From contig JAGGZG010000227.1 in NCBI GenBank assembly GCA_021162125.1, positions 1 through 7,924 of the forward strand: DNA of 7,924 bases, in the 5' to 3' direction. The notes beneath the pieces are model-generated. The model worked only from the letters and a program-made list of their open reading frames with translations. It was not told where the DNA came from and did no database searches. The translations under genes were made by a program, and so were the position numbers. Positions 1-5,379 of the stretch are shown here, one piece after another. Source of the DNA: Anaerolineae bacterium (lineage in GTDB: Bacteria > Chloroflexota > Anaerolineae > JACIWR01). Numbering within the stretch: position 1 is the stretch's first letter; each line of letters starts with the position of its first letter.

Positions 1-50
1 GAGTGATGATAGAATAACCACGCGAAAGAAACAAACCCTTTGCCCTACTT

Positions 51-121
51 TGGGGGATCGTCTAGTGGTAGGACAGCGGACTCTGGATCCGTAAGCCGAG
101 GTTCGAATCCTCGTCCCCCAG
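51..121 (+). tRNA. trnQ: tRNA-Gln (anticodon CUG)
   Basis: A full cloverleaf can be folded. The 7-bp acceptor stem is TGGGGGA (51-57) with TCCCCCA (114-120). A short D arm follows. The anticodon stem is closed by GCGGA/TCCGT around a 7-nt loop in which U33 (82) precedes CTG at 83-85. The T arm is CGAGG (97-101), loop TTCGAAT, then CCTCG (109-113). The discriminator base is G121. CTG decodes CAG (glutamine), and the weak first pair (U-A) is typical of bacterial tRNA-Gln. CCA is not fully encoded (G-CC-T follows). The gene lies 55 bp upstream of the following protein gene on the same strand, and tRNA 3' ends are common integration sites. No second copy of its 3' end is visible in this window. 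Confidence 0.96.
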
Positions 122-175
122 CCTGATGTGAAGAATTTGCATGGGAACCCCGACCGAGCAGGCGGGAGGCGAGCC

Positions 176-643
176 ATGACACTCGAATCCTATCTCACCC
201 TCTCCGAGGCGGCGCGGAAATACGGCATCAGTACCGATGCTTTGACGCGGCTGGTAAAAGCTGGTATAATCAGGGCAGTACATAACGAGGAGGGAACTGC
301 CGTGATCACTGTTCAGACAGTGGATAACGCAACTGCCGCCAGAATGATCCTGGATGAGATAAAGCCGGAGCAGTATAGGCACTTGGCAGGGAAAAAAGTC
401 CGTGTAGCAAAGGCAGGGGAACTATATGGTGTCGAGTACCCTAATCTGATTCGTTGGGCTGAGCGGGGCTATGTCTGTGTGCGAGACCGTGGATTTCAGC
501 GACTTGAACTCGACGCCGCAGACGCTAAGTATGCCGCAGATGTGTTCAAGCGAGCGAAAGAGCTAACTGGTTCATCTATCAAAGCAGGATGGGTATTGAA
601 ACAAGTGCTCACTGAGACATCCAAGCCCAGTGACCATGAGTGA
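176..643 (+). CDS. Double helix-turn-helix (excisionase/MerR-like) DNA-binding protein
   Basis: This is a 155-aa protein starting at ATG 176. The start is chosen because GGGAGG (164-169) sits 6 nt upstream; an in-frame ATG at 128 lacks a good ribosome site. Two winged-helix-like helix-turn-helix segments are visible. The first, at about residues 7-36, contains SEAARKYGISTDALTRLVKA. The second, at about 76-105, contains AGELYGVEYPNLIRWAERGY. The two resemble each other (AxxYG(I/V)...L.R....G), as if one module had been duplicated. The fold pattern matches excisionase/MerR-type DNA readers, so a regulatory or recombination-directing role is inferred; no effector domain is seen. The C-terminal 40 residues are helical and charged. 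It is probably transcribed through from the tRNA or from a promoter outside the view, and ends before the terminator at 721-744. The exact function is unknown. Confidence 0.72.
   Translation: MTLESYLTLSEAARKYGISTDALTRLVKAGIIRAVHNEEGTAVITVQTVDNATAARMILDEIKPEQYRHLAGKKVRVAKAGELYGVEYPNLIRWAERGYVCVRDRGFQRLELDAADAKYAADVFKRAKELTGSSIKAGWVLKQVLTETSKPSDHE
242..304 (+). promoter_or_regulatory. Possible internal promoter and internal GTG start inside the double-HTH gene
   Basis: TTGACG (242-247), 17 nt, then TATAAT (265-270) is a near-consensus sigma-70 promoter lying wholly inside the coding frame. It is followed by AGGAGGG (288-294) and, 7 nt later, GTG (302-304) in the same frame. Translation from there would give about 113 aa containing only the second helix-turn-helix. 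An inverted repeat, CACTGT-TCAG-ACAGTG (307-322), lies just after this start. The purine-rich codons for Glu-Glu-Gly could create the ribosome-site match by chance, so this is a candidate only. Confidence 0.4.
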
Positions 644-660
644 AGCGGGAGAGCCCTGAG

Positions 661-684
661 AGCAGTGACATGGCTGTGACTGCT
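661..684 (+). other. Small hairpin downstream of the HTH gene
   Basis: AGCAGT (661-666) pairs with ACTGCT (679-684), with a short inner CA/TG pairing around TGGC. It has no T tract, so it is not a terminator by itself. It may stabilise the 3' end ahead of the terminator at 721-744. Confidence 0.35.
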
Positions 685-720
685 GTTGCTTAAAATCCTC
701 AGTTCCCAGCGTTGTGAATC

Positions 721-744
721 AAGGCGCGATTTGCGCCTTTTTTT
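721..744 (+). terminator. Rho-independent terminator
   Basis: AAGGCGC (721-727) pairs perfectly with GCGCCTT (733-739) around a 5-nt loop, followed immediately by a run of T to 744. This is a classic intrinsic terminator for the HTH gene ending at 643. It also isolates that gene from the promoter starting at 765. Confidence 0.88.
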
Positions 745-757
745 GTTCCTAATCTTA

Positions 758-793
758 TACAGACTTGACAATCTGTACAAGCTATGCTATAAT
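758..793 (+). promoter_or_regulatory. Consensus sigma-70 promoter with a dyad operator over the -35 box
   Basis: TTGACA (765-770), exactly 17 nt, then TATAAT (788-793) is a perfect vegetative promoter reading rightward. A perfect inverted repeat, TACAGA (758-763) and TCTGTA (772-777), brackets the -35 hexamer with an 8-nt spacer, the usual geometry for a repressor operator. Transcription would start near 800. The nearest downstream target is the gene start at 877 or 977, which is cut off by the insertion sequence. Confidence 0.82.
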
Positions 794-813
794 ATCCTCG
801 TACCTTTCCAACC

Positions 814-856
814 GCAGAACGCGCCCCAGCCTGGGGTGCCGGCAAGCGCGTTCTGC
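814..856 (+). other. Strong leader hairpin / inverted repeat
   Basis: GCAGAACGCGC (814-824) pairs perfectly over 11 bp with GCGCGTTCTGC (846-856). Inside the arm is a second small hairpin, CCCA-GCC-TGGG (825-835), then the 8-bp palindrome TGCCGGCA (837-844). No T run follows, so it is not an ordinary terminator. It starts about 14 nt after the predicted transcription start, so it would form the 5' leader of the RNA made from the promoter at 765-793. A leader control structure or a DNA-level recombination/replication site are both possible. Confidence 0.55.
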
Positions 857-876
857 ACAGGGGATGCGATCAGCTT

Positions 877-980
877 ATGGCAGACCAACAACATGGCTCA
901 CTCCTACCCTGTGAAATAAGCGCTATCGCTAATGCCAGTAGATCGCACCCCCTACCCCACCTCGCAGGAGGAACCAATGG
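877..980 (+). pseudogene. 5' remnant of a gene cut off by the IS3 element
   Basis: Two readings are possible. An ORF from ATG 877 begins MADQQHGSLLPCEI and runs in frame for about 34 codons to the insertion-sequence border at 980, meeting a stop inside the element a few codons later. Alternatively the start is ATG 977, preceded by an excellent AGGAGG (966-971) at 5 nt spacing, in which case the element struck right after the first codon. Either way a perfect promoter leads into a gene whose body is missing: the sequence right of the element (from 2242) shows no continuing frame. The product is not recognised. Confidence 0.45.
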
Positions 981-1005
981 TGTAGTGACCCCCTAGAATT
1001 GGACA
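981..1005 (+). repeat. IS3 left inverted repeat
   Basis: This is the left terminus, beginning TGTAGTGACCCCCT and ending TTGGACA. It mirrors the right end with about five mismatches. Its inner TTGGAC doubles as a plausible -35 box for the transposase promoter. Confidence 0.85.
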
Positions 1006-1027
1006 ACTACGATAGTTCAAGTAGAAT
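999..1027 (+). promoter_or_regulatory. Probable transposase promoter in the IS left end
   Basis: TTGGAC (999-1004), 17 nt, TAGAAT (1022-1027) is a reasonable sigma-70 promoter whose -35 box lies in the terminal repeat, a frequent arrangement that lets transposase binding repress its own gene. The ribosome site AAGGGG (1038-1043) and ATG 1051 follow closely. Confidence 0.5.
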
Positions 1028-1050
1028 TAGTCCAAGAAAGGGGAAACACC

Positions 1051-1356
1051 ATGTCAAAGCGTCGGACGTTTACACCAGAGTTCAAAGCTCAGGTAGTTCT
1101 GGAAGAACTGACCGGCGTCAAGGATAAAGCCGAGATCTGCCGGGAGTACCGACTGAGGCCACAGGTTTTCTCTCGTTGGAGAGGAGAATTCCTGGAACGA
1201 GCACCTGAGATCTTTGCCACGACGCCCAGCAGGGGCGATGAACAGGAGCGGATCGCTGCGCTGGAGCGGATGGTCGGGCGACTGACGATGGAACTGGAGG
1301 CGGCAAAAAAAGCCTCGAACATCTTGACCTCTCTCTCGGCCAGAAACGGGAGGTGA
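1051..1356 (+). CDS. IS3-family transposase OrfA
   Basis: This 101-aa protein begins MSKRRTFTPEFKAQVVLEEL, the standard opening of the IS3 OrfA helix-turn-helix (HTH_Tnp_1-like), which binds the terminal repeats. AEICREYRLRPQVFSRWRGE forms the recognition helices. The C-terminal part (about residues 65-90, IAALERMVGRLTMELEAAKK) looks like the leucine-zipper-type coiled coil used for OrfA/OrfAB multimerisation. AAGGGG lies 7 nt before the ATG. The reading frame passes through A7 (1305-1311) as GCA AAA AAA GCC. Its stop TGA overlaps the GTG start of orfB in GTGA at 1353-1356. Confidence 0.93.
   Translation: MSKRRTFTPEFKAQVVLEELTGVKDKAEICREYRLRPQVFSRWRGEFLERAPEIFATTPSRGDEQERIAALERMVGRLTMELEAAKKASNILTSLSARNGR
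1305..1311 (+). promoter_or_regulatory. Programmed -1 frameshift site (A7)
   Basis: In the orfA frame the run reads A AAA AAA, the X XXY YYZ slippery form used by IS3 elements. After a -1 slip the orfB frame is open from 1311 with no stop, reading SLEHLDLSLGQKREVIDVLA into orfB. The fused OrfAB transposase would be about 383 aa (87 from orfA plus 296). No stimulatory stem-loop or pseudoknot was established. Confidence 0.8.
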
Positions 1357-2201
1357 TCGACGTGCTTGCTCAGGATTATCCCATTACTGTGGCTTGTGAG
1401 GTCCTTGGTTGTGCCAGGAGCAGCTACTATCACCAAGCCACCGAGCGGCCAGATGAGGCAGAACTCAAGGCAGCCATCAAGGCTGTAGCCGCTGAGTGGC
1501 CCACCTATGGCTATCGACGTATCACAGCACAGCTGCGACGACAAGATTGGCTCGTTAACCACAAGCGCATACAGCGTTTGATGCGGTTGATGGACATCCA
1601 GGTCAAGACCAAGCGCAAGAAGCGCCGTACAACCAACAGCGAGCACGATTTCCCCCGCTATCCGAACCTGGTGCAGGACTTGGAGATTGTGCGGCCCGAG
1701 CAGGTCTGGGTGTCAGACATCACCTATGTCCGCCTACGCTACGATTTCGTCTACCTGGCCGTGATTATGGACGTCTTCACTCGTGGCATCCGCGGATGGC
1801 ATTTGGAACGTAGCCTGGATCACACGTTGACCCTGGTCGCTCTACGGCGAGCTCTGGCCAGACACCCTGCACCGGAGATCCATCACTCTGACCAGGGTGT
1901 CCAATACGCGGCCGCTGCCTATACTCAGGTACTCCAGGATGTTAATGTTCAGATCAGCATGGCCGATGTGGGCGAAGCCTGGCAGAACGGTTACGCCGAA
2001 CGTCTCATTCGAACCATCAAGGAAGAGGAAGTTGACCTATCAGAGTATATCGACTACAATGATGCTTACCACCAGTTGGGTCGCTTCCTCGACGATGTGT
2101 ACATGCACAAGCGTATCCACTCTTCGCTGGGCTACCTCACCCCGGCCGAATTCGAGGCTCAGTGGCGAAAGGAGCAGGCACTGGCCCTCGATGTGAACTA
2201 A
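1353..2201 (+). CDS. IS3-family transposase OrfB, DDE integrase core
   Basis: This 282-aa catalytic half opens with an HTH_21-like segment (TYGYRRITAQLRRQ, about residues 51-64) and continues into an rve retroviral-integrase fold. The catalytic triad is D122 (WVSDITYV), D180 (HHSDQGVQY) and E216 (NGYAERLIRTIKEEE), with 35 residues between the second Asp and the Glu, the D-D(35)-E signature of IS3. The C-terminus has the family's HSSLGYLTPAEFE motif. Its start GTG overlaps the orfA stop, but the functional product is expected to be OrfAB made by frameshifting. It is full length with no visible damage. Confidence 0.95.
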   Translation: MIDVLAQDYPITVACEVLGCARSSYYHQATERPDEAELKAAIKAVAAEWPTYGYRRITAQLRRQDWLVNHKRIQRLMRLMDIQVKTKRKKRRTTNSEHDFPRYPNLVQDLEIVRPEQVWVSDITYVRLRYDFVYLAVIMDVFTRGIRGWHLERSLDHTLTLVALRRALARHPAPEIHHSDQGVQYAAAAYTQVLQDVNVQISMADVGEAWQNGYAERLIRTIKEEEVDLSEYIDYNDAYHQLGRFLDDVYMHKRIHSSLGYLTPAEFEAQWRKEQALALDVN

Positions 2202-2216
2202 AAACCGCCGGAAAAG

Positions 2217-2241
2217 TGTCCAATCTCAGGGGTTCACTTCA
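2217..2241 (-). repeat. IS3 right inverted repeat
   Basis: Read on the minus strand it begins TGAAGTGAACCCCT and ends TTGGACA, matching the left end at about 20 of 25 positions. It begins 16 nt after the orfB stop. Confidence 0.85.
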
Positions 2242-2336
2242 CTCTGAGAGCGTTTCTAAGGGCTGTTTTTGCGGGTATGATAAAAACTACGTGTGCTTTT
2301 GAAAACGTGGCTCTACGGGCTTCCTGGCGCGTTGCC
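2242..2336. other. Gap between the IS and the hexamer array; nothing coding seen
   Basis: No convincing frame continues from the gene cut at 980, and no clear terminator was found for the minus-strand operon that ends at 2438. Confidence 0.4.
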
Positions 2337-2411
2337 GTTAACACTGCCGTTAGCGGTGGTGCTAACAGTATGTTAACAACCCGTTAACGGTGCGTTAACA
2401 CCACCGTTAAC
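2337..2411. repeat. Array of seven GTTAAC-type hexamers, candidate partition centromere
   Basis: Perfect GTTAAC occurs at 2337, 2372, 2383, 2394 and 2406. One-base variants GTTAGC (2349) and GCTAAC (2361) fill the gap. The start-to-start steps are 12, 12, 11, 11, 11 and 12 bp, so every site falls on nearly the same face of the helix. Two copies sit in the 10-bp palindrome CCGTTAACGG (2381-2390, 2404-2413). The array begins 27 bp beyond the stop codon of the RHH gene at the end of the parA operon. Ribbon-helix-helix partition proteins such as ParG and omega bind arrays of short repeats, so a parS-like centromere, possibly also a regulator site, is inferred. Confidence 0.7.
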
Positions 2412-2437
2412 GGCATTGCCTTCTCTCTCTGAAAATC

Positions 2438-2752
2438 TCAATCTTCCTCGGGGAACAGAGAGAATTTTCCGGTAACAGGCTTGGGTTGAAGTACCAGGTC
2501 ACCTCTTTTACATGCCTCAAGGCCATACTCCAAGAATGCCCGTGCTACTTCGCCGACTGGTACGCCTAAGTCATTGGCAACCTTTTTCAGATTTTCGTGG
2601 AGTTCCTTGGGAACTCCTCGATAAGCCACGAACAACCCTTTCTGGTACTGGCGCTTTTCCCATTCCCTGTTGCGTTTGGCCTTCGATGGCCGGCGGGTGA
2701 GGATTTCAATGGGTTCATCGCTCATCTGCTCACTAATGCTACGGCGTGACAT
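2438..2752 (-). CDS. Ribbon-helix-helix protein, probable ParA partner (centromere-binding protein)
   Basis: This is a 104-aa basic protein. After a mobile-looking, Arg/Lys-rich N-terminus (about 1-38) comes a likely RHH fold: a beta strand at about 39-46 (GLFVAYRG), helix A about 48-61 (PKELHENLKKVANDLG) and helix B about 65-80 (VGEVARAFLEYGLEA). Its size and layout resemble ParG/omega-type partition proteins, which bind centromere repeats by the RHH and stimulate the ParA ATPase with the N-terminal arm. That role is inferred from position: its ATG overlaps the end of parA1 by 14 bp, with GGAGGG about 6 nt upstream, suggesting translational coupling. The hexamer array follows directly downstream. 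It could instead be only an operon autorepressor. Confidence 0.7.
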   Translation of the reverse strand: MSRRSISEQMSDEPIEILTRRPSKAKRNREWEKRQYQKGLFVAYRGVPKELHENLKKVANDLGVPVGEVARAFLEYGLEACKRGDLVLQPKPVTGKFSLFPEED

Positions 2753-3471
2753 CGGTAACCCTCCATACCAAATCTGCGTACTCCTGAGCCGGGCGGGAGC
2801 TCGCTGCCTTCTCCCAGATGGTTTTCCCCTCGGCCCCGCACTCCCGCAGGATCGTGGCTCGATGGACGGGCGGCAGGATCAACTCCGCGCCGAAGGTACG
2901 CTGCAGGTCATCCAGCGTCTGCTGACTTTCTCGAGTCACATTGTCGTAGAAAGTGGGCAGAATGCCCAGCACACTTCCCCTCCAGCTCTGTTTCTCGGCC
3001 AATATCTCCAAGGTTTGCATGACCTTGATCACGCCCTCGGTGGCCAGGTAGTCCACCGCTGTGGGGATGATGACCAGGTCGGCGGCAAACAAAGCTGCTT
3101 CCTGCAATCCGCCAACAGACGGGGCGGTGTCTATGATTACCAGGTCCAGGCCATTGCGCATGGCGGGGCGTAGGGCATCACGGATGATGCTCAACTCGAA
3201 TCCCTCGGCGTTGAGAACGAGCTGGGCCGTCGCCGTCCGCTTGTTGCCCGGGATCAGGGTTAGGCGAGAACGGCCCGTGGTACGTGTCACGTTGGCCAGC
3301 GTCTGGTCACCGACCAACAGGTTGAAGACCCCCGGCTCCTGCACCAGGCCCAGGGCTGAGGCACACTGTCCCTGGGGGTCCAGGTCGAGGAGCAGGGTGT
3401 CTTTGCCCTGGATGGCCAGGCCGTGGGCCAGGGTGACGGCGGTGGTGGTCTTGCCGACTCCACCTTTCTGG
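2739..3471 (-). CDS. parA: parA1 exon 2 (ParA partition ATPase, interrupted by a group II intron)
   Basis: This is the second exon of a ParA/MinD-type ATPase; with exon 1 (5917-5939) it gives 251 aa. In the spliced protein, the deviant Walker A is KGGVGKTT (10-17) with signature Lys10 and Lys15, Walker A' is LLLDLDPQGQ (34-43) and Walker B is VIIDTAPS (119-126). Such proteins bind the nucleoid as ATP dimers and move plasmid DNA together with a centromere-binding partner. The exon border falls inside the Asn8 codon, one codon before the P-loop. It is roughly 85-90 % identical by eye to ParA2 upstream, with long stretches identical at DNA level. The stop lies inside the RHH gene. An unspliced frame beginning at GTG 3512 inside the intron exists, but replaces the first beta strand with unrelated residues, so splicing is the likelier route. 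Confidence 0.9.
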
Positions 3472-3532
3472 GTAGGGTAGGAGTAGGGCGAGTTACTCTG
3501 TTGTCGGAGCACTTTTCCCTAAACCCCCCTCC
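3472..3532 (-). ncRNA. Group II intron domain VI and 3' splice site
   Basis: This is the segment after domain V. TAGGG can pair with CCCTA near the end to form the base of domain VI, with further G-rich/C-rich pairing outside. The exact branch-point A was not assigned. The last bases are CTAC, then exon 2 starts with CCAGAAAGG. Confidence 0.6.
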
Positions 3533-3566
3533 GAACCGGACGTGACACTTTCGCGTCATCCGGCTC
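3533..3566 (-). ncRNA. Group II intron domain V (catalytic hairpin)
   Basis: This is a 34-nt hairpin that on the minus strand begins GAGCCGGATGACGC, has a GAAA tetraloop and closes with GTGTCACGTCCGGTTC. It contains the AGC catalytic triad, the bulge and the GAAA loop of the family. It begins 17 nt after the maturase stop codon, as expected for an ORF in domain IV. This is the most conserved ribozyme element and fixes the intron's orientation. Confidence 0.93.
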
Positions 3567-3582
3567 TCCAGAACTCTGTCTG

Positions 3583-5379
3583 CTACTTTTGGGAGTTTCC
3601 TGCATGGATTTCCCTGTGGCACTTTTTACACAGTACCAGGGTTTTCCTTTGCCTTGCAATCATCTGAACTACCCATTCCGGTTTCTTCTTCCGCCCTCTC
3701 CACCTCTTTTTCAGGTCAGACAGTTTACGGATATGGTGGACTTCACAATCTCCTTCAGCCCCACATATCTCGCACTTATCCGCCATTAGCCGTTGCACTA
3801 AGTCCGTTCTATACGTCCACAAGGTTGTTCTTTCGTCGTTGATGGGTTCAAGCCTGTCCATCTTGACGACTTTTAGCGGTACAGCTCCCCAATAGATGTA
3901 TTTCTCACCTTTCTTGGTTGAGACTTTGACCTGAATCGTTTTATAGGTGCGCCCATCTATAGTCAGCCTTCCACTGTATTTTCTGTAGATTTTTGGAACG
4001 GTTGTCTTGTGCTTGGCAGCTAGAGTTTTGGTTAGGGCTGTCTCCATGACATACTTGAGTTTTTGCAAGCTGCCCCTATTTACGGCGTACTTATAGTATT
4101 CTGCTTTTCCTCGATAGCGGAGTTGAAAGCTCAAGATAATTTCCGCATCTGAGCAGTTTATAAGCACGCTTTGATGGGTTGGCTTACCCATTTTCAGGAA
4201 TGGCTTGGTAAACTCGTCTACTCGTCCATTGGGAATTCTCAGTATGATCCGTCCGTTTACGGATCGCATTTTGATTCCATCCTTTCGCCGAGTAACCTTG
4301 TCATCCCTTTGGCCTACTCCTATGGAGTATCCGAGAAACCGTGCTTGTTCAGTTCTTGCGTGCGTTATGAGGGTCTTGGATTCGCTCATTTCGAGGTGGA
4401 GCTTTTCCCTTAGAAACTGGCCTATTGCCGCTTTTACTTCCTCAGCTTCCCTTTTTGGCCCTATGAATCCGAGGATGAAGTCGTCTGCGTACCTGCAATA
4501 CTTTAGCCTTCGGAAGTTAGGGTCTGTAGGGTTTATGCTAGGTATCTGTCGGCGTTTAAGCGTCAACTCTTTAACAAGCTGCTTATCGCCCTTTGCCCTT
4601 GCTCGGCCAATTTGCCTGGTCAACCTTTCGTATTCTGGGTTTGCTGCCCTTCTACTACCTCGCGTATACTTTGGGATTAGCTTCTTTTCGATGAACGTAT
4701 CCAGCTCGTTCAGGTATATGTTGGCTAACAGGGGGCTTATGATTCCACCCTGTGGCGTTCCACTGTAGGTCTTGTGGTAGCGCCAGTCCTCCATATATCC
4801 TGCCTTGAGACATTTTCGGATGAGGTTTAACAGTCTTTGATCCTTGATGTCTCTGGATATAGTTTCCATCAACACCTCGTGGTCTATGTTGTTAAAACAT
4901 CCTTTAATGTCTCCTTCGATGAGCCACACGGTTCCCACAAACTTTTCTTTGATGTGCTTTAGTGCAGTATGGCAACCTCGCCCTGGCCGGAAGCCGTGAG
5001 AGTTATCGGAAAACCGTGGTTCGTAGTAGGCTTCCAGTATCATACGCATTGCCTCTTGCACCAGCTTCTCCGAAAAGTCTGGTATTCCGAGTGGTCTTGA
5101 CCCTCCGCTCTTCTTTGGGATTTGCACCCTTCGCACCGGTCGGAATTTGAATCGTTCGAGTCGTAACTGTTCCCTTATGTTACGTATTCGCTCGATGCTC
5201 ATTCCGTCTACGGTGTCGTTTGCAGTTCCCGCAGTCAGAGCGCCCTTATTGCGTGCTATCTTGTCATATGCAGTCAGGAGCAAGTCCTCACTGTATAGAC
5301 TTCGATATACTCGCGTTAAGGGTATGTGTCTTTCTCCCATTCGTCGCATTGCTCGTAGTATGGTTTCAGTTTTCTGCAT
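3583..5379 (-). CDS. ltrA: Group II intron-encoded reverse transcriptase/maturase with HNH endonuclease
   Basis: This 598-aa multifunctional intron protein assists splicing and drives retrohoming. The RT domain spans about residues 60-360: QIPKKSGGSRPLGIP (86-100), the SHGFRPGRGCHTAL block (127-140), catalytic Asp157 in EGDIKGCF, the TPQGGIISPLLANIYL block (208-223) and YADD (297-300) with Asp299/300. A maturase (X) domain follows, about 390-500. The C-terminus is an HNH nuclease: CxxC at 536-539, HH at 548-549, CxxCH at 584-588 and H592. All key residues are present, so it should be active. The start ATG 5379 is preceded by AGGGAG. The domain order and N-terminus (GERHIPLTRVYRSLYSEDLL) fit chloroplast-like (CL1) bacterial introns; that subclass is inferred. 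Confidence 0.96.
   Translation of the reverse strand: MQKTETILRAMRRMGERHIPLTRVYRSLYSEDLLLTAYDKIARNKGALTAGTANDTVDGMSIERIRNIREQLRLERFKFRPVRRVQIPKKSGGSRPLGIPDFSEKLVQEAMRMILEAYYEPRFSDNSHGFRPGRGCHTALKHIKEKFVGTVWLIEGDIKGCFNNIDHEVLMETISRDIKDQRLLNLIRKCLKAGYMEDWRYHKTYSGTPQGGIISPLLANIYLNELDTFIEKKLIPKYTRGSRRAANPEYERLTRQIGRARAKGDKQLVKELTLKRRQIPSINPTDPNFRRLKYCRYADDFILGFIGPKREAEEVKAAIGQFLREKLHLEMSESKTLITHARTEQARFLGYSIGVGQRDDKVTRRKDGIKMRSVNGRIILRIPNGRVDEFTKPFLKMGKPTHQSVLINCSDAEIILSFQLRYRGKAEYYKYAVNRGSLQKLKYVMETALTKTLAAKHKTTVPKIYRKYSGRLTIDGRTYKTIQVKVSTKKGEKYIYWGAVPLKVVKMDRLEPINDERTTLWTYRTDLVQRLMADKCEICGAEGDCEVHHIRKLSDLKKRWRGRKKKPEWVVQMIARQRKTLVLCKKCHREIHAGNSQK

Larger units (their letters stand above)
981..2241 (+). 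mobile_element. IS3-family insertion sequence, 1261 bp
   Basis: Terminal inverted repeats at 981-1005 and 2217-2241 match at about 20 of 25 positions, starting TG and ending CA, and sharing AGTGA, CCCCT and ATTGGACA. Between them lie orfA and orfB in the -1 frame relation, with an A7 slippery run, the standard IS3 organisation. Both ORFs look intact, so the element may be active. The bases just outside the repeats (TGG on the left, CTC on the right) are not a direct repeat, so no 3-4 bp target duplication is visible. Shifting the ends inward to 986/2236 does not create one either. Confidence 0.93.

Noticed and set aside
10..15. TAGAAT as a -10 box for the tRNA
   Set aside because: The matching -35 region would lie before base 1, so it cannot be judged.
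51..121. Attachment site pair at the tRNA 3' end
   Set aside because: I looked for a second copy of the tRNA 3' sequence in the window and saw none, so an att pair cannot be claimed here.
62..382. 106-codon minus-strand frame across the tRNA and HTH gene
   Set aside because: It overlaps a certain tRNA gene on the opposite strand and has no recognisable protein features or ribosome site.
686..919. 77-codon plus-strand frame over the terminator and promoter
   Set aside because: It runs through a terminator, a perfect promoter and a hairpin; its composition is not protein-like.
893..919. Eight-codon leader peptide MAHSYPVK
   Set aside because: There is no ribosome site and no run of regulatory codons; nothing supports attenuation by a peptide.
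2337..2411. Reading the GTTAAC array as a CRISPR
   Set aside because: The repeat is 6 bp with 5-6 bp between copies, far below CRISPR repeat and spacer lengths, and there are no cas genes.
2670..3173. Long plus-strand frames antisense to parA1 and parA2 (also 3061-3480, 6140-6749)
   Set aside because: They are mirror frames of high-GC ParA coding sequence and repeat in both paralogues only because the genes are similar.
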